This document shows, piece by piece, positions 25,282 to 33,908 of a stretch of DNA of 64,000 nt. Source of the DNA: Streptomyces griseoviridis (GTDB taxonomy: Bacteria > Actinomycetota > Actinomycetes > Streptomycetales > Streptomycetaceae); contig BMSM01000006.1 in the NCBI GenBank assembly GCA_014649155.1, positions 186,001 through 250,000 of the forward strand, given 5' to 3'. The notes beneath the pieces are model-generated. The model did no database searches and was not told the origin of the DNA. It saw nothing but the letters and a program-made list of their open reading frames with translations. Position numbers and translations under genes: made by a program. Positions within the stretch are counted from its first letter, which is position 1. Each line of letters opens with the position of its first letter.

Positions 25282-25746
25282 TCAGGCGGGAACCGGTGCC
25301 TTCAGCGTCTCGATGACCCGGACCAGCGGCGCCAGGTCGGGGTTCCGGGCGGCTTCGTCCAGAGCCTCGCGCAGTGCGGCGTCGTTGGTGGGCCGGGCCT
25401 CCTCCAGCAGCTTCAGGCCGGCCTCGGTGACGTTGGTGTAGATACCCCGGCGGTCGGTGGGGCAGAGATAGCGCTCCAGCAGGCCACGGTCCTCCAGCCG
25501 GGTCACCAGCCGGGTGGTCGCGCTCTGGCTGAGCACCACCGCGTCGGCGACCTGCTTCATCTGCAGATGCCCCCCGTCGCCGTCGTGCTGCCGGCTGAGC
25601 ACGTCGAGCAGGGAGTACTCGCGCACGCTGAGGCCGTGGCCGGCCTGCAGGGCGCGCTCGATGTGGGCCTCGATCCTCCCGTGCAGCAGGGAGAGGGCGC
25701 ACCAGCCCTGGGCGAGGGCGGTGAGCGCGGGGTCCGTCGCTGTCAT
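25282..25746 (-). CDS. MarR-family transcriptional regulator
   Basis: A 154-residue MarR repressor. The winged helix contains LSVREYSLLDVLSRQ, VVLSQSATTRLVTRLEDRGLLERY and the wing DRRGIYTNVTEAG. RBS GGAGGAG precedes the ATG at 25746. It is divergent from an MFS efflux gene over 141 bp, the classic layout of a regulator and its drug or sugar exporter. Confidence 0.88.
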   Translation of the reverse strand: MTATDPALTALAQGWCALSLLHGRIEAHIERALQAGHGLSVREYSLLDVLSRQHDGDGGHLQMKQVADAVVLSQSATTRLVTRLEDRGLLERYLCPTDRRGIYTNVTEAGLKLLEEARPTNDAALREALDEAARNPDLAPLVRVIETLKAPVPA

Positions 25747-25887
25747 GGCGGTTCTCCTCCGTCCGGAGCGGCTCACACCAGGGTAGACCAGATCCGCAAT
25801 TGCCAGCCTTTGCCATTAGCCCGCGTGTGCAACTATTGTGGACGCGTTAAAGCTGCTTCCGCAATCTCTTGGAAGGTGTACCCCTTC
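25747..25887. promoter_or_regulatory. divergent marR-MFS promoter region
   Basis: Towards the MFS gene, -35 TTGCCA and -10 TATTGT with an 18-bp spacer lie near 25809-25838. The palindrome GCAATTGC close to 25797 is a possible MarR site. The operator assignment is inferred. Confidence 0.45.
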
Positions 25888-27105
25888 ATGCCTCTCGCGC
25901 TGCTGGCCCTGGCCATCGGGGCCTTCGGGATCGGGACGACCGAGTTCGTGATCATGGGGTTGCTTCCCGAGGTCGCGAGTGACTTCGGGGTCTCCATCCC
26001 CACCGCCGGGTTCCTGGTGACCGGCTACGCCCTCGGCGTCGTGCTCGGCGCGCCGGTGATGACCGTCCTCGGCACCCGGTTCTCCCGCAAGCGGATGCTG
26101 ATGCTGCTGATGGGACTGTTCGTCGTCGGCAACCTGCTCTCCGCCGTCGCCCCCGTCTTCTCCGTCATGGTGACCGGCCGGGTGGTGGCCTCCCTCACCC
26201 ACGGCGCCTTCTTCGGCATCGGGTCGGTCGTCGCCGCCGACCTGGTCGCCCCGGACAAGAAGGCCGGCGCCATCGCCATGATGTTCACCGGGCTGACCGT
26301 CGCCAACGTGGTCGGCGTCCCGCTGGGCACCTTCGTCGGCCAGTCCGCCGGCTGGCGTGTCACCTTCGCCCTCGTCGCCGGCCTCGGCGTCATCGGACTG
26401 GCCGGTGTCGCCAGGCTGGTCCCCGACCTGCCGAAGCCCGAGGGGGTACGGCTCCGGCACGAACTGGCCGCCTTCCGCAACGTCCAGGTCCTGCTCGCGA
26501 TGGCGATGACCGTGCTCGGCTTCGGCGGGGTCTTCGCGGCCATCACCTACATCGCGCCGATGATGACCCATGTGGCGGGCTTCGCGGACTCCTCGGTCAC
26601 CTGGCTGCTGGTCCTCTTCGGCCTCGGCATGGTCGGCGGCAACCTCGTCGGCGGCCGGCTCGCCGACCGGGCCACCATGCCCCTGCTGTACGTCTCCCTG
26701 AGCGCCCTGGCCGTCGTGCTGGCGCTGTTCACGCTCACCGCGCACAACGAGGTCGCGGCGGCCGTGACCATCGTGCTGATCGGCGCCCTCGGCTTCGCGA
26801 CCGTGCCGCCCCTGCAGAAGCGCGTCCTCGACCAGGCCCACGGCGCCCCGACCCTGGCCTCGGCCGTCAACATCGGCGCCTTCAACCTGGGCAACGCGCT
26901 GTCCGCCTGGCTCGGCGGCCTGGTCATCGCCGCCGGCTTCGGCTACACCGCCCCGAACTGGGTGGGCGCCGTCCTGGCCGCCGCCGCCCTGGTCCTCGCC
27001 GTCCTCTCGGCCGCCCTCGAACGGCGGCGGGTCGGTGACGCCGGCACGGTCGTCACGGGCTCGGCCTCCCTGCCCGCGGACCGGCGGCACACCGCCGCCC
27101 ACTGA
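25888..27105 (+). CDS. MFS transporter, DHA1/sugar-efflux type
   Basis: A 405-residue twelve-helix MFS protein. It starts directly with a hydrophobic helix, MPLALLALAIGAFGIGTTEFVIMGLLPEVA, as in AraJ/YdhP-like arabinose or drug effluxers. The loop 2-3 motif is GTRFSRKRMLML. ATG at 25888 follows GGAAGG. It is probably repressed by the divergent MarR. The downstream GlcG/HbpS-like gene on the same strand is 122 bp away, beyond a repeat-hairpin region. Confidence 0.88.
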   Translation: MPLALLALAIGAFGIGTTEFVIMGLLPEVASDFGVSIPTAGFLVTGYALGVVLGAPVMTVLGTRFSRKRMLMLLMGLFVVGNLLSAVAPVFSVMVTGRVVASLTHGAFFGIGSVVAADLVAPDKKAGAIAMMFTGLTVANVVGVPLGTFVGQSAGWRVTFALVAGLGVIGLAGVARLVPDLPKPEGVRLRHELAAFRNVQVLLAMAMTVLGFGGVFAAITYIAPMMTHVAGFADSSVTWLLVLFGLGMVGGNLVGGRLADRATMPLLYVSLSALAVVLALFTLTAHNEVAAAVTIVLIGALGFATVPPLQKRVLDQAHGAPTLASAVNIGAFNLGNALSAWLGGLVIAAGFGYTAPNWVGAVLAAAALVLAVLSAALERRRVGDAGTVVTGSASLPADRRHTAAH

Positions 27106-27146
27106 GCCGTCCGACCGGCCTCACCTCCGGTGCGGCCGACCGGTCA

Positions 27147-27213
27147 CCGGGGCCGGCCGGCCCCACTCCTCATCCAGCTCCCGGGGCCGACCGGCCCCAC
27201 CCCTCACCCCAGC
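27147..27213. repeat. two 33-bp direct repeats with hairpin cores
   Basis: Copies at 27147-27179 and 27181-27213 differ at a few positions. Each has a palindromic core (GGGGCCGGCCGGCCCC at 27149-27164, and an imperfect second copy at 27183-27198). They may form tandem terminators of the MFS gene. Confidence 0.6.
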
Positions 27214-27227
27214 AAGGAGAACCACCC

Positions 27228-27653
27228 ATGAGCACCACCACCGCGGCCGTCGCCCCGCTGACCACCCAGGACGCCGACGCCCTGGTCACCGCGGCGCGGC
27301 GGGCCGCCGAGGCCGCCGGAGTGGCGGTCAGCGTCACCGTCCTCGACGCCGGCGGCCACCAGCTCGCCTTCCGGCGGGACGACCGGGCCGTGCTGATCTC
27401 CGGGGAGACCAGCACCCGCAAGGCGTACACGGCACTCCAGCTGGACGCGCCCACCGCCGACCTCGTCGAGGCGGTCCGGCCCGGCGGCCTCTTCCACACG
27501 CTGCCCACCGCGCTCGACCGGCCGCTGCTGTTCATCGCGGGCGGCGTGCCCGTGCACCGCGACGGCCGGCTGATCGGCGCGGTCGGGGTGGGCGGCGGAA
27601 CCCCCGAGCAGGACCACTCCCTTGCCACGGCCGCCGTGACGGCCCTGGCCTGA
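27228..27653 (+). CDS. GlcG/HbpS-like (DUF336) protein
   Basis: A 141-residue single-domain protein of the GlcG/HbpS family. Family text seen is VSVTVLDAGGHQLAFRRDD, TSTRKAYTALQL and GGVPVHRDGRLIGAVGVGGGTPEQDHSLA. Some members bind haem or are extracellular redox sensors. No signal peptide is present here, so it is likely cytoplasmic. ATG at 27228 follows AAGGAGA. The function is not known. Confidence 0.85.
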   Translation: MSTTTAAVAPLTTQDADALVTAARRAAEAAGVAVSVTVLDAGGHQLAFRRDDRAVLISGETSTRKAYTALQLDAPTADLVEAVRPGGLFHTLPTALDRPLLFIAGGVPVHRDGRLIGAVGVGGGTPEQDHSLATAAVTALA

Positions 27654-27695
27654 CGGACCGGGGTCCGCGTCCGCCGCCGAGCGTGCCGGACGGAG

Positions 27696-28562
27696 TCAGC
27701 CGGCCGCCACCGTCAGCGGAGCGAACCGGCGGGTCCAGTCCCCCGGCAGCTCGGCGGTGCCGCACGTCATGACCGCGTTGTCGGCGACACGCTCCAGACC
27801 GCGGGCCGTCACCCAGGCAAGCAGTTCCTCGTGCCGTACGTCGATGTCCGTCCGCAGCGGGCGTCGGGTGTGCGCCGCGAGGGAGGAGACCAGGGCCTTG
27901 GCCGTCTCCGTGTCGCGGGCGACGAGTGGGCCCACGACGTCGTCGTGCGTATGGGGCCAGGACGCGGCATAGCCGATGAGCCGGCCCTCCTCCTCCGCGA
28001 CGTGGAACCGGTCGGCGAAGGCGGGCAGCCGCGCGATGATGTGCGTACGGTCCGTCCCGAAGACCTCCGCGTCCAGCCGCAGGACCGCGGCGAGGTCCTC
28101 GGCGGTGGCCGCGCGGGTGGCGGTCCGGGGCACGGGACCGCCGGGCGAGAAGCGCCCGCGGACCATCTCCGCGCGCCCGACGACCTTGAAGCCCAGCTCC
28201 TCGTAGAGCGGCCGGCCGTTCGGCGTCGCGTGCAGGGTCAGGGGCGTGGGGCCCAGCGCCGAGATGACATGGCGCATCAGCCGGCGGCCGACTCCTCGGC
28301 GGGCGTGCCGCGCGGCGACCAGCACCATGCCGACGGCCGCGAGCGCCGGGCGCTCGGGCGGTCCGTACTCGGTGACGGTGCACGCGCTGACGAGTCCCCC
28401 CTCGGGGTCGTCGATGCCGTACCCCCGTCCGGCCGTCAGGAGCAGGCCCCACTTGTGTTCTTCGCGGGACCAGCCGCGGTCCTCGGACAGATCGGCGCAG
28501 GCGCGGAGGTCGCGGAGGGTCAGGCGTCGGACCGGCAGCGCGGCGAGGGAAGGAGTCGGCAC
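27696..28562 (-). CDS. two-domain GNAT acetyltransferase
   Basis: A protein of about 288 residues. The first GNAT domain contains VLVAARHARRGVGRRLMRHVI, the acetyl-CoA loop, and PNGRPLYEELGFKVVGRAEM. The second half (about 150-280) resembles the C-terminal GNAT-like domain of such tandem proteins. The start is uncertain. GTG at 28562 fits the domain edge but has no Shine-Dalgarno. An ATG at 28658 would add a low-complexity stretch. The substrate is unknown. Confidence 0.75.
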   Translation of the reverse strand: MPTPSLAALPVRRLTLRDLRACADLSEDRGWSREEHKWGLLLTAGRGYGIDDPEGGLVSACTVTEYGPPERPALAAVGMVLVAARHARRGVGRRLMRHVISALGPTPLTLHATPNGRPLYEELGFKVVGRAEMVRGRFSPGGPVPRTATRAATAEDLAAVLRLDAEVFGTDRTHIIARLPAFADRFHVAEEEGRLIGYAASWPHTHDDVVGPLVARDTETAKALVSSLAAHTRRPLRTDIDVRHEELLAWVTARGLERVADNAVMTCGTAELPGDWTRRFAPLTVAAG

Positions 28563-28676
28563 GCGGGTCAGGCTGTCGGACGGCGGGCCGTGCCGTCCAC
28601 CTGTTAACACCGGGACGGACGAGCTTCGGCCATGCCGGAAGGGGCCGACGGCCCTCATGGCCCGCTCGCGCTCGGC

Positions 28677-28690
28677 GTTTCACGTGAAAC
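28677..28690. other. parS site (exact)
   Basis: Exact parS in the gap between the divergent tandem-GNAT gene and the broken flavohaemoglobin gene. The rest of 28563-28927 shows no gene. Confidence 0.88.
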
Positions 28691-28927
28691 ATCGCTGAAC
28701 GCGTGGTGGCGGCGCGGAAGGACGACAGTCCGGGGACAGGCGGGCAGCGTAACGTGCTGCTCCGGTCGAATTCCGGTGTTTCCGATCCCGGGGTCGTGCA
28801 GCCGGGTTCCTTCACCGTGTTAAGCGGCCAGGGCCCCTCCGTACGGTGGGATGCTCGGGCGGAACGCCGCGACGCGTGTCCCGGCGAAGGACGCAGACCG
28901 GCCGCGAGCTGTTCTGGCGAGGCACCC

Positions 28928-30060
28928 ATGGACGCGTCCCCGGACGCCCTCCTCATCCGGCGCACCCTGGCGGAGATCGCGCCCGTGTCCGGAAAGGTCA
29001 CCTCGTACTTCTACGCCCCGCTGTTCGTCCGCCGTCCCGAGCTGCGCGCGCTGTTCCCGCCCGCGAGGGACGTCCAGCGCGACCGGCTGTCGAGGCGCTG
29101 CTCACGGCCGCCGAGCACATCGACGCCCCGCCTGCCCCCGCCGCCTTTCTGGCGGACCTCGGCCGGGGGCACCGCAAGGACGGCACCCGCCCCGAGCACT
29201 GTCCGGCGGTCGGCGAGTGCCTCCTCGGGGCGCTCGGCGCCCACGCCACCGACACCTGGGACGCGGAGACCGAGCAGGCCGCCTGGATACGGGCCTGTAC
29301 CACCGTCTCGCAGATGATGATCGACGCGGCGGCGGAGGACGAACCACGCGCCCCTGCCTGGTGGTACGCCGCGATCGTCGCCCATGACCGCAGAACCCCC
29401 GACGTCGCGGTCCTCACGCTCCGCCCGACCAGTCCTGCCCCTTCCTCGCCGGGCAGTAACACGAGCCTGGAGACGCCGTGGTGGCCCCGGGTCTGGCGGC
29501 ACTACTCCTTCGCGTCGGCGCCCCGCTCCGACGGGTTGCCGACGCCCCAGGTGAAGGCCGTCCCGGCGGGCTGGGTCTCCAGCGCCCTGGTACACCGCGC
29601 CCGGTCCGGCGACATCATCCGCCTCGGTCCGCCGGCCGGCTCGATGACCGTCGACCACACCACCGACACCGGGCTGCTCTGTCTCGGCGGCGGAGCCGGC
29701 ATCGCGCCGATCAAGGCACTGGTCGAGGACGTCGCGGAACACGGGGACCGGCGACCGGTCGAGGTCTTCCGCGGCGCCCGCACCGAACGGGAGCTGTACG
29801 ACACCGACACCATGCTCCGGCTGCAGCAGACCCATCCGTGGCTCTCGGTCCGGGCGGTCACCGACGAGCGGGCCCGCCTCCAGCTCCCCGACGCGGTGCA
29901 CGCCTACGGGTCCTGGACCGAGTACGACGCCTGTCTGCCGGGTCCGCCCGGGATGATCCGCAGGGGTCTGGCCACGCTGCGCGCCGGTGGCCTTCCGCGG
30001 GAACGGATCCGCCATGACGCGGTGGACGAGCCGGACGTGCGAAAGTGGCCGGACGCGCCG
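28928..30060 (+). pseudogene. flavohaemoglobin-like gene with several frameshifts
   Basis: Homology to flavohaemoproteins runs across two reading frames. The globin start MDASPDALLIRRTLAEIAPV with the FYAPLF (B10 Tyr) helix ends at codon 54 near 29089. The protein resumes one base out of phase at EALLTAAEHIDAPP, with GRGHRKDGTRPEH holding the proximal His. Near 29427 a base is missing, and near 29458 an extra A restores frame, scrambling a short stretch before the FAD motif RHYSFASAP. The NAD-binding part (CLGGGAGIAPIKALVEDVAEHG) is intact. No stop is met where the family ends, so the frame runs into the opposite-strand nudix gene. Nitric oxide dioxygenase activity is presumably lost, unless these are sequencing errors. 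Confidence 0.85.
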
Positions 30061-30063
30061 TCC

Positions 30064-30546
30064 TCAGCCCAGGTCATGGGCCTGAAGGGCCCGCACTCCC
30101 TCGATGTTGCCGTCCAGATAGTGCCGCAGCGACAGCGGGACGAGGTGGACGGTGGCGATGCCGACCCGGGTGAACGGCACCCGGACGATCTCGTACTCCC
30201 CGGCCGGTTCCTCGATCTCGGGGCCATGGCGCTGGGACGGGTCCATGGACTCCAGGTGGCAGACGAAGAAGTGCTGCACCTTCACGCCCGTGGAGCCCTC
30301 GTCGGCACCGATGTGCTCCACCGTGTCCACGAAGCACGGCACCACGTCGGTGATCTTCGCGCCGAGCTCCTCGTGCACCTCGCGGTGCAGGGCGTCGACG
30401 ACGGTCGCGTCCCCCGGCTCGACCCCGCCGCCGGGGGTGACCCAGTAGGGGTCCACACCGGGCTTGGTGCGCTTGATCAGGATCAGGTCGTCGCCGTCCA
30501 GGAGCACGGCACGGGCGGTGCGCTTGACCACGGGTCGGTCGGTCAT
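30064..30546 (-). CDS. nudix hydrolase
   Basis: A 160-residue nudix protein. The box reads GGGVEPGDATVVDALHREVHEELGA, with the catalytic REVHEE present and Asp in place of the usual early Glu. It would hydrolyse a nucleoside diphosphate derivative; the substrate is unknown. ATG at 30546 has no clear Shine-Dalgarno. A parS variant lies 22 bases upstream. It converges on the broken flavohaemoglobin gene. Confidence 0.85.
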   Translation of the reverse strand: MTDRPVVKRTARAVLLDGDDLILIKRTKPGVDPYWVTPGGGVEPGDATVVDALHREVHEELGAKITDVVPCFVDTVEHIGADEGSTGVKVQHFFVCHLESMDPSQRHGPEIEEPAGEYEIVRVPFTRVGIATVHLVPLSLRHYLDGNIEGVRALQAHDLG

Positions 30547-30567
30547 GGGGGAAATGTGGCCCGGCTG

Positions 30568-30581
30568 GTTCCACGTGAAAC
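30568..30581. other. parS site, one mismatch (GTTCCACGTGAAAC)
   Basis: It lies in the nudix promoter region, about 20 bp before the start codon, so ParB binding could affect that promoter. Confidence 0.72.
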
Positions 30582-30636
30582 ATCGCGGCACGACGCGGAG
30601 CCCGGATGCTTCCGGTGCCCGCCTGTGCGAACGCGT

Positions 30637-31542
30637 TCAGTTCCAGTCGGCCGCCGCCCGCAGCAGCCACTCATGGGCCCGCGCGACATGCGGCAGGGCC
30701 AGGGTGCCGGTACGCACCGCCAGGAAGTACGTCCGCAGCGGCGGCACCGCCGGATCGTGGAGGGAGACCAGATCGCCGCGCCGCAGCGTCTCGGCGCACA
30801 GATAGCGGGGCAGCACCGCCAGCCCGGCGCCCGCCAGGCAGCAGGCGAGCACCGCCCGCAGGTCGGGAGCGATGACCGTCCCGGGAGGGACGGGGCAGGT
30901 GTCGAAGACCGAGGCCCAGTAGCGGGCCACGAAGGGCAGCGACTCGTGCACCTCGATCACGGGGACGCGCTCCAGCAGGCACGTCCCGTCGCCGGGCCGT
31001 CCGGCGGCGCCGGTCTGCTTGGCCCAGCGGGGCGCGGCGACCAGGACGTGCTCCTCGTCGCAGAGCGGAGTCGCCGTGAGCAGAGCGCCGCGCGGACGGG
31101 CCGTACTGATGGCCAGATCATGATGGCCCGAGGCCAGTCCCTCCAGCGTCTCGTCCGCGGTGCCGAAGGAGGCCCGCAGGGCGAAGCCCTGGCCGTCCTC
31201 ACCGGTGAGTTCAGAGAGCGCGGGCAGCGCCCGCTCGGCGGTGAACTCCGGGGGACCGGCCAGGTGCAGCGTCCGTAAGGACGACCCGTCGTCGAGGCCG
31301 GTCTCGGCTATCTCCACCAGGGCGTCGAGGTGCGGCGCGGCCTTGTGCGCCAGCTCGTCCCCGATGGACGTGGGCGTCACACCACGGGCCTGACGCAGGA
31401 AGAGAGGGCGGCCGAGCTGCCGTTCCAGTGTGCGGATCTGCGAGGTGACGGCCGGCTGGGAGAGACCGAGCAGCGCGGCGGCCCGGGTGAAGGAACCGGC
31501 CCGGTGGACCGTGACGAACGTGCGCAACAAGGCCAGATCCAC
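30637..31542 (-). CDS. LysR-family transcriptional regulator
   Basis: A 301-residue LysR protein. The N-terminal helix-turn-helix (1-60) has LALLRTFVTVHRAGSFTRAAALLGLSQPAVTSQIRTLERQLG. The remainder is the periplasmic-binding-protein-like effector domain. The start is GTG at 31542, with GAGGGGA nine bases upstream. The long 5' region (31543-31795) is AT-richer with a possible -35 TTGACT on the minus strand near 31649. Its target is unknown, since the downstream gene is convergent in function with none nearby. Confidence 0.88.
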   Translation of the reverse strand: MDLALLRTFVTVHRAGSFTRAAALLGLSQPAVTSQIRTLERQLGRPLFLRQARGVTPTSIGDELAHKAAPHLDALVEIAETGLDDGSSLRTLHLAGPPEFTAERALPALSELTGEDGQGFALRASFGTADETLEGLASGHHDLAISTARPRGALLTATPLCDEEHVLVAAPRWAKQTGAAGRPGDGTCLLERVPVIEVHESLPFVARYWASVFDTCPVPPGTVIAPDLRAVLACCLAGAGLAVLPRYLCAETLRRGDLVSLHDPAVPPLRTYFLAVRTGTLALPHVARAHEWLLRAAADWN

Positions 31543-31795
31543 AAAGACGCTTCCCCTCTTCGGCCCTTCACCCGGCCTCCCGGCCCCCCGGTACCCGACC
31601 AACCATAAAAACGACGATAGGCATCTGTCGCTACTGTGATTGGACACTGACACAGAGTCAACTAGCCTTGTGGGCGCGGTTCTTCGCGCGCGGAACCGAG
31701 GGCGGTCCGAGCCACGAGGGGGGGAGGTTCGGATCGCCCGCCGTACCGGCCGGCCGGACCGGGGACGTCCGGTCGGCCGGTTCCCGCCGTACGGG

Positions 31796-32971
31796 TCACC
31801 CGGCGGACGCGTCCAGCGCCCTCAGCAGATCGGCTACCAGGTCCTCCGGGTCCTCGGCGCCCACCGAGAGGCGGACGAAGCCCTCCGGCACCGCGTCCCC
31901 GCCCCAGCGTCCGCGCCGCTCCGCCGTGGACCGCACGCCGCCGAAGCTCGTCGCGTCGTCCACCAGGCGCAGCGCGTCCAGGAAGCGGTCGGCCCGGTCG
32001 CGCGAGGGCAGCGTGAAGGACACCACGCACCCGTAGCGCCGCATCTGCCGCGAGGCGATCTCGTGCGAGGGGTCGTCGGGCAGCCCGGGGTAGCGCAGTC
32101 CCGTGACCTCCGGCCGGCTCCGCAGCGCCTCGGCCACCCTCAGGGCGGTGGCGTTCTGCCGGTCGGCGCGGAGCTGGAGCGTGGCGAGCGAGCGGTGGGC
32201 GAGCCACGCCTCCATCGGGCCGGGGATCGCGCCGACGATCTTGCGCCAGCGCCGTACCGCGGTCATGGGCGCACCGGTGCGGCCGGCGACGTATCCCAGC
32301 AGGATGTCGCCGTGCCCGGTGAGCTGCTTGGTGCCGCTGGCCACCACGAAGTCCGCGCCCAGCTCCAGCGGACGCTGCCCGAGGGGGGTGGCCAGGGTGT
32401 TGTCGACGGCGACGAGAGCGCCCCGCGCCTGGGCCGCCTCGGCGAGCCGCCGGACGTCGCACACGTCGAGGCCGGGGTTCGACGGCGTCTCGATCCACAG
32501 CAGCCGCGCCCCGTCCAGCACGTCGAGCTGGGCGTCCTGGCCGGTCGGCGCGGTGCGCACCTCGACGCCGTACGCCTCCAGCTGCGCGCGCACCAGGGGC
32601 AGCACCTGATAGCCGTCGGAGGGCAGGACGACGACGTCCCCGGCCTTCACCTGCGAGAAGAGCACCGAGGAGATCGCCGCCATGCCCGAGGCGAAGACGA
32701 GCGTCTCCACGTCGTCCCGGCCGGGCGCCTCCAGCCCGCCGATGGCGTCCTCCAGCAGCGTCCAGGTCGGGTTCTCGTCGCGGCCGTAGGTGTACGGCCC
32801 GGTGGGGTCGCCCGGCAGGTGGAAGTGCGCGGCGAAGACCGGGCCGGGCAGCGTCGGCTCGTGCTTGACCGGCTCGGGGAGCCCGGCGCGCACGGCGCGC
32901 GTGCCGTCACCCGCGTCGGGCGGAAGCGCCGTCCGCGCCGCGTCGTGCCCGTTGGTAGCGGAGTCGCTCAT
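31796..32971 (-). CDS. cystathionine gamma-lyase/synthase family PLP enzyme
   Basis: A 391-residue Cys/Met-metabolism PLP enzyme (fold type I). The block PTWTLLEDAIGGLE is followed by SGMAAISSVL. LWIETPSNPGLDVCD and VDNTLATPLGQRPLELGADFVVASGTKQLTGHGD follow, with the Schiff-base Lys in SGTK. The C-terminal SFGGVRSTAERRGRWGGDAVPEGFVRLSVGAEDPEDL is typical. Sequence does not separate lyase from synthase. It overlaps the tyrosine phosphatase stop by four bases (ATGA), so the two proteins are translated together. Confidence 0.88.
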   Translation of the reverse strand: MSDSATNGHDAARTALPPDAGDGTRAVRAGLPEPVKHEPTLPGPVFAAHFHLPGDPTGPYTYGRDENPTWTLLEDAIGGLEAPGRDDVETLVFASGMAAISSVLFSQVKAGDVVVLPSDGYQVLPLVRAQLEAYGVEVRTAPTGQDAQLDVLDGARLLWIETPSNPGLDVCDVRRLAEAAQARGALVAVDNTLATPLGQRPLELGADFVVASGTKQLTGHGDILLGYVAGRTGAPMTAVRRWRKIVGAIPGPMEAWLAHRSLATLQLRADRQNATALRVAEALRSRPEVTGLRYPGLPDDPSHEIASRQMRRYGCVVSFTLPSRDRADRFLDALRLVDDATSFGGVRSTAERRGRWGGDAVPEGFVRLSVGAEDPEDLVADLLRALDASAG

Positions 32972-33462
32972 GCCGCTCGTCCTTCCACTTGCTCACGTAC
33001 GGCGGCGAGCAGACCGTCGCTCGCCGCCTCCACCATCTCAAGGCACTCCTCGAAGCCGTCCCTGCCCCCGTAGTACGGATCGGGGACGTCGAGGCCGCCG
33101 TCGTGGCCGGCGGGGTCGTAGGACCGCAGCAGGCGCACCTTGGCCGCGTCCCGCTCGGTGGGCGCCAGGCGGCGCAGTTCCCGGAGGTGGCCGGAGTCGA
33201 GGGCGACGACGAGGTCGAGGCGGGAGAACCAGGAGGCGTGGAACTGCCGGGCCGTGTGGTCGACGGCGTAGCCGTGGGCCGTCAGGACGGACACGGCCCG
33301 CGGGTCCGCGCCCTCGCCCTCGTGCCAGCCGCCGGTGCCGGCGCTGTCGGCCTCGACCAGGCCGTCGAGCCCGGCGTCCGCCACGCGCGCGCGGAAGACG
33401 GCCTCGGCCATCGGTGAGCGGCAGATGTTGCCGCTGCAGACGAAACAGACGCGGTAGGTCAT
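32968..33462 (-). CDS. ptpA: low-molecular-weight protein tyrosine phosphatase
   Basis: A 164-residue LMW-PTP. The CX5R loop CSGNICRS lies near residue 9 with the nucleophilic Cys, and the acid loop is DVPDPYYGG near the C-terminus. PtpA at this place in S. coelicolor affects secondary metabolism when overexpressed (established for that gene). ATG at 33462 is followed by the cystathionine enzyme, overlapping by four bases. A small holin-like membrane protein lies nine bases upstream in the same direction. Confidence 0.9.
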   Translation of the reverse strand: MTYRVCFVCSGNICRSPMAEAVFRARVADAGLDGLVEADSAGTGGWHEGEGADPRAVSVLTAHGYAVDHTARQFHASWFSRLDLVVALDSGHLRELRRLAPTERDAAKVRLLRSYDPAGHDGGLDVPDPYYGGRDGFEECLEMVEAASDGLLAAVREQVEGRAA

Positions 33463-33471
33463 GGCGCGGTC

Positions 33472-33849
33472 CTAGTCCTTGTCCGGCAGGGCCATGTTCA
33501 GGGCCCAGGAGACGATCGAGACGATCAGGCCGCCGAGGACGGCGGTCCAGAAGCCCTCCACATGGAAGGCGAGGTCGAGCTTGTCGGCGAGCCAGGAGGT
33601 CAGCAGCAGCATGAGCGCGTTCACCACCAGGGTGAACAGGCCGAGGGTCAGGACGAACAACGGGAACGTCAGCAACTGGACGACCGGCTTGACCAGAAGG
33701 TTCACCAGGCCGAAGACGAGCGCGACGAGGATCAGCGTGCCGGCCTTCTTGCCGGTGCCGCCGCCGGTCAGCGTGATCTTGTCGAGCAGCCAGACGGCGA
33801 CCGCGAGGGCGGCCGCGTTGGCGATCGTCTTGACTACGAAATTCTTCAT
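33472..33849 (-). CDS. phage holin family 4 (DUF-type) membrane protein
   Basis: A 125-residue protein with four hydrophobic segments: AAALAVAVWLLDKI, GTLILVALVFGLVNLLVKP, LLTFPLFVLTLGLFTLVVNALMLLL and VLGGLIVSIVSWALNM. It matches the bacterial Phage_holin_4_2 family, which is usually chromosomal rather than phage-borne. No Shine-Dalgarno precedes ATG 33849, and an inverted repeat starts one base upstream. It is probably the first gene of the holin-ptpA-cystathionine enzyme operon. Confidence 0.8.
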   Translation of the reverse strand: MKNFVVKTIANAAALAVAVWLLDKITLTGGGTGKKAGTLILVALVFGLVNLLVKPVVQLLTFPLFVLTLGLFTLVVNALMLLLTSWLADKLDLAFHVEGFWTAVLGGLIVSIVSWALNMALPDKD

Positions 33850-33870
33850 GTGTCTGATCGTGGCAGACAC
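33850..33870. promoter_or_regulatory. inverted repeat between the holin-like and cupin genes
   Basis: Arms GTGTCTG and CAGACAC around ATCGTGG lie directly upstream of the holin-like start and 39 bp from the divergent cupin gene. This is a possible operator for both. Confidence 0.45.
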
Positions 33871-33908
33871 GATCGGACATCACGGGTGAGGCAGGGGCGG
33901 ACGAGGCG

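Noticed and set aside
33472..33849. Prophage remnant suggested by the holin-like protein
   Set aside because: This holin-4 family is common on actinobacterial chromosomes, and no other phage genes are nearby.
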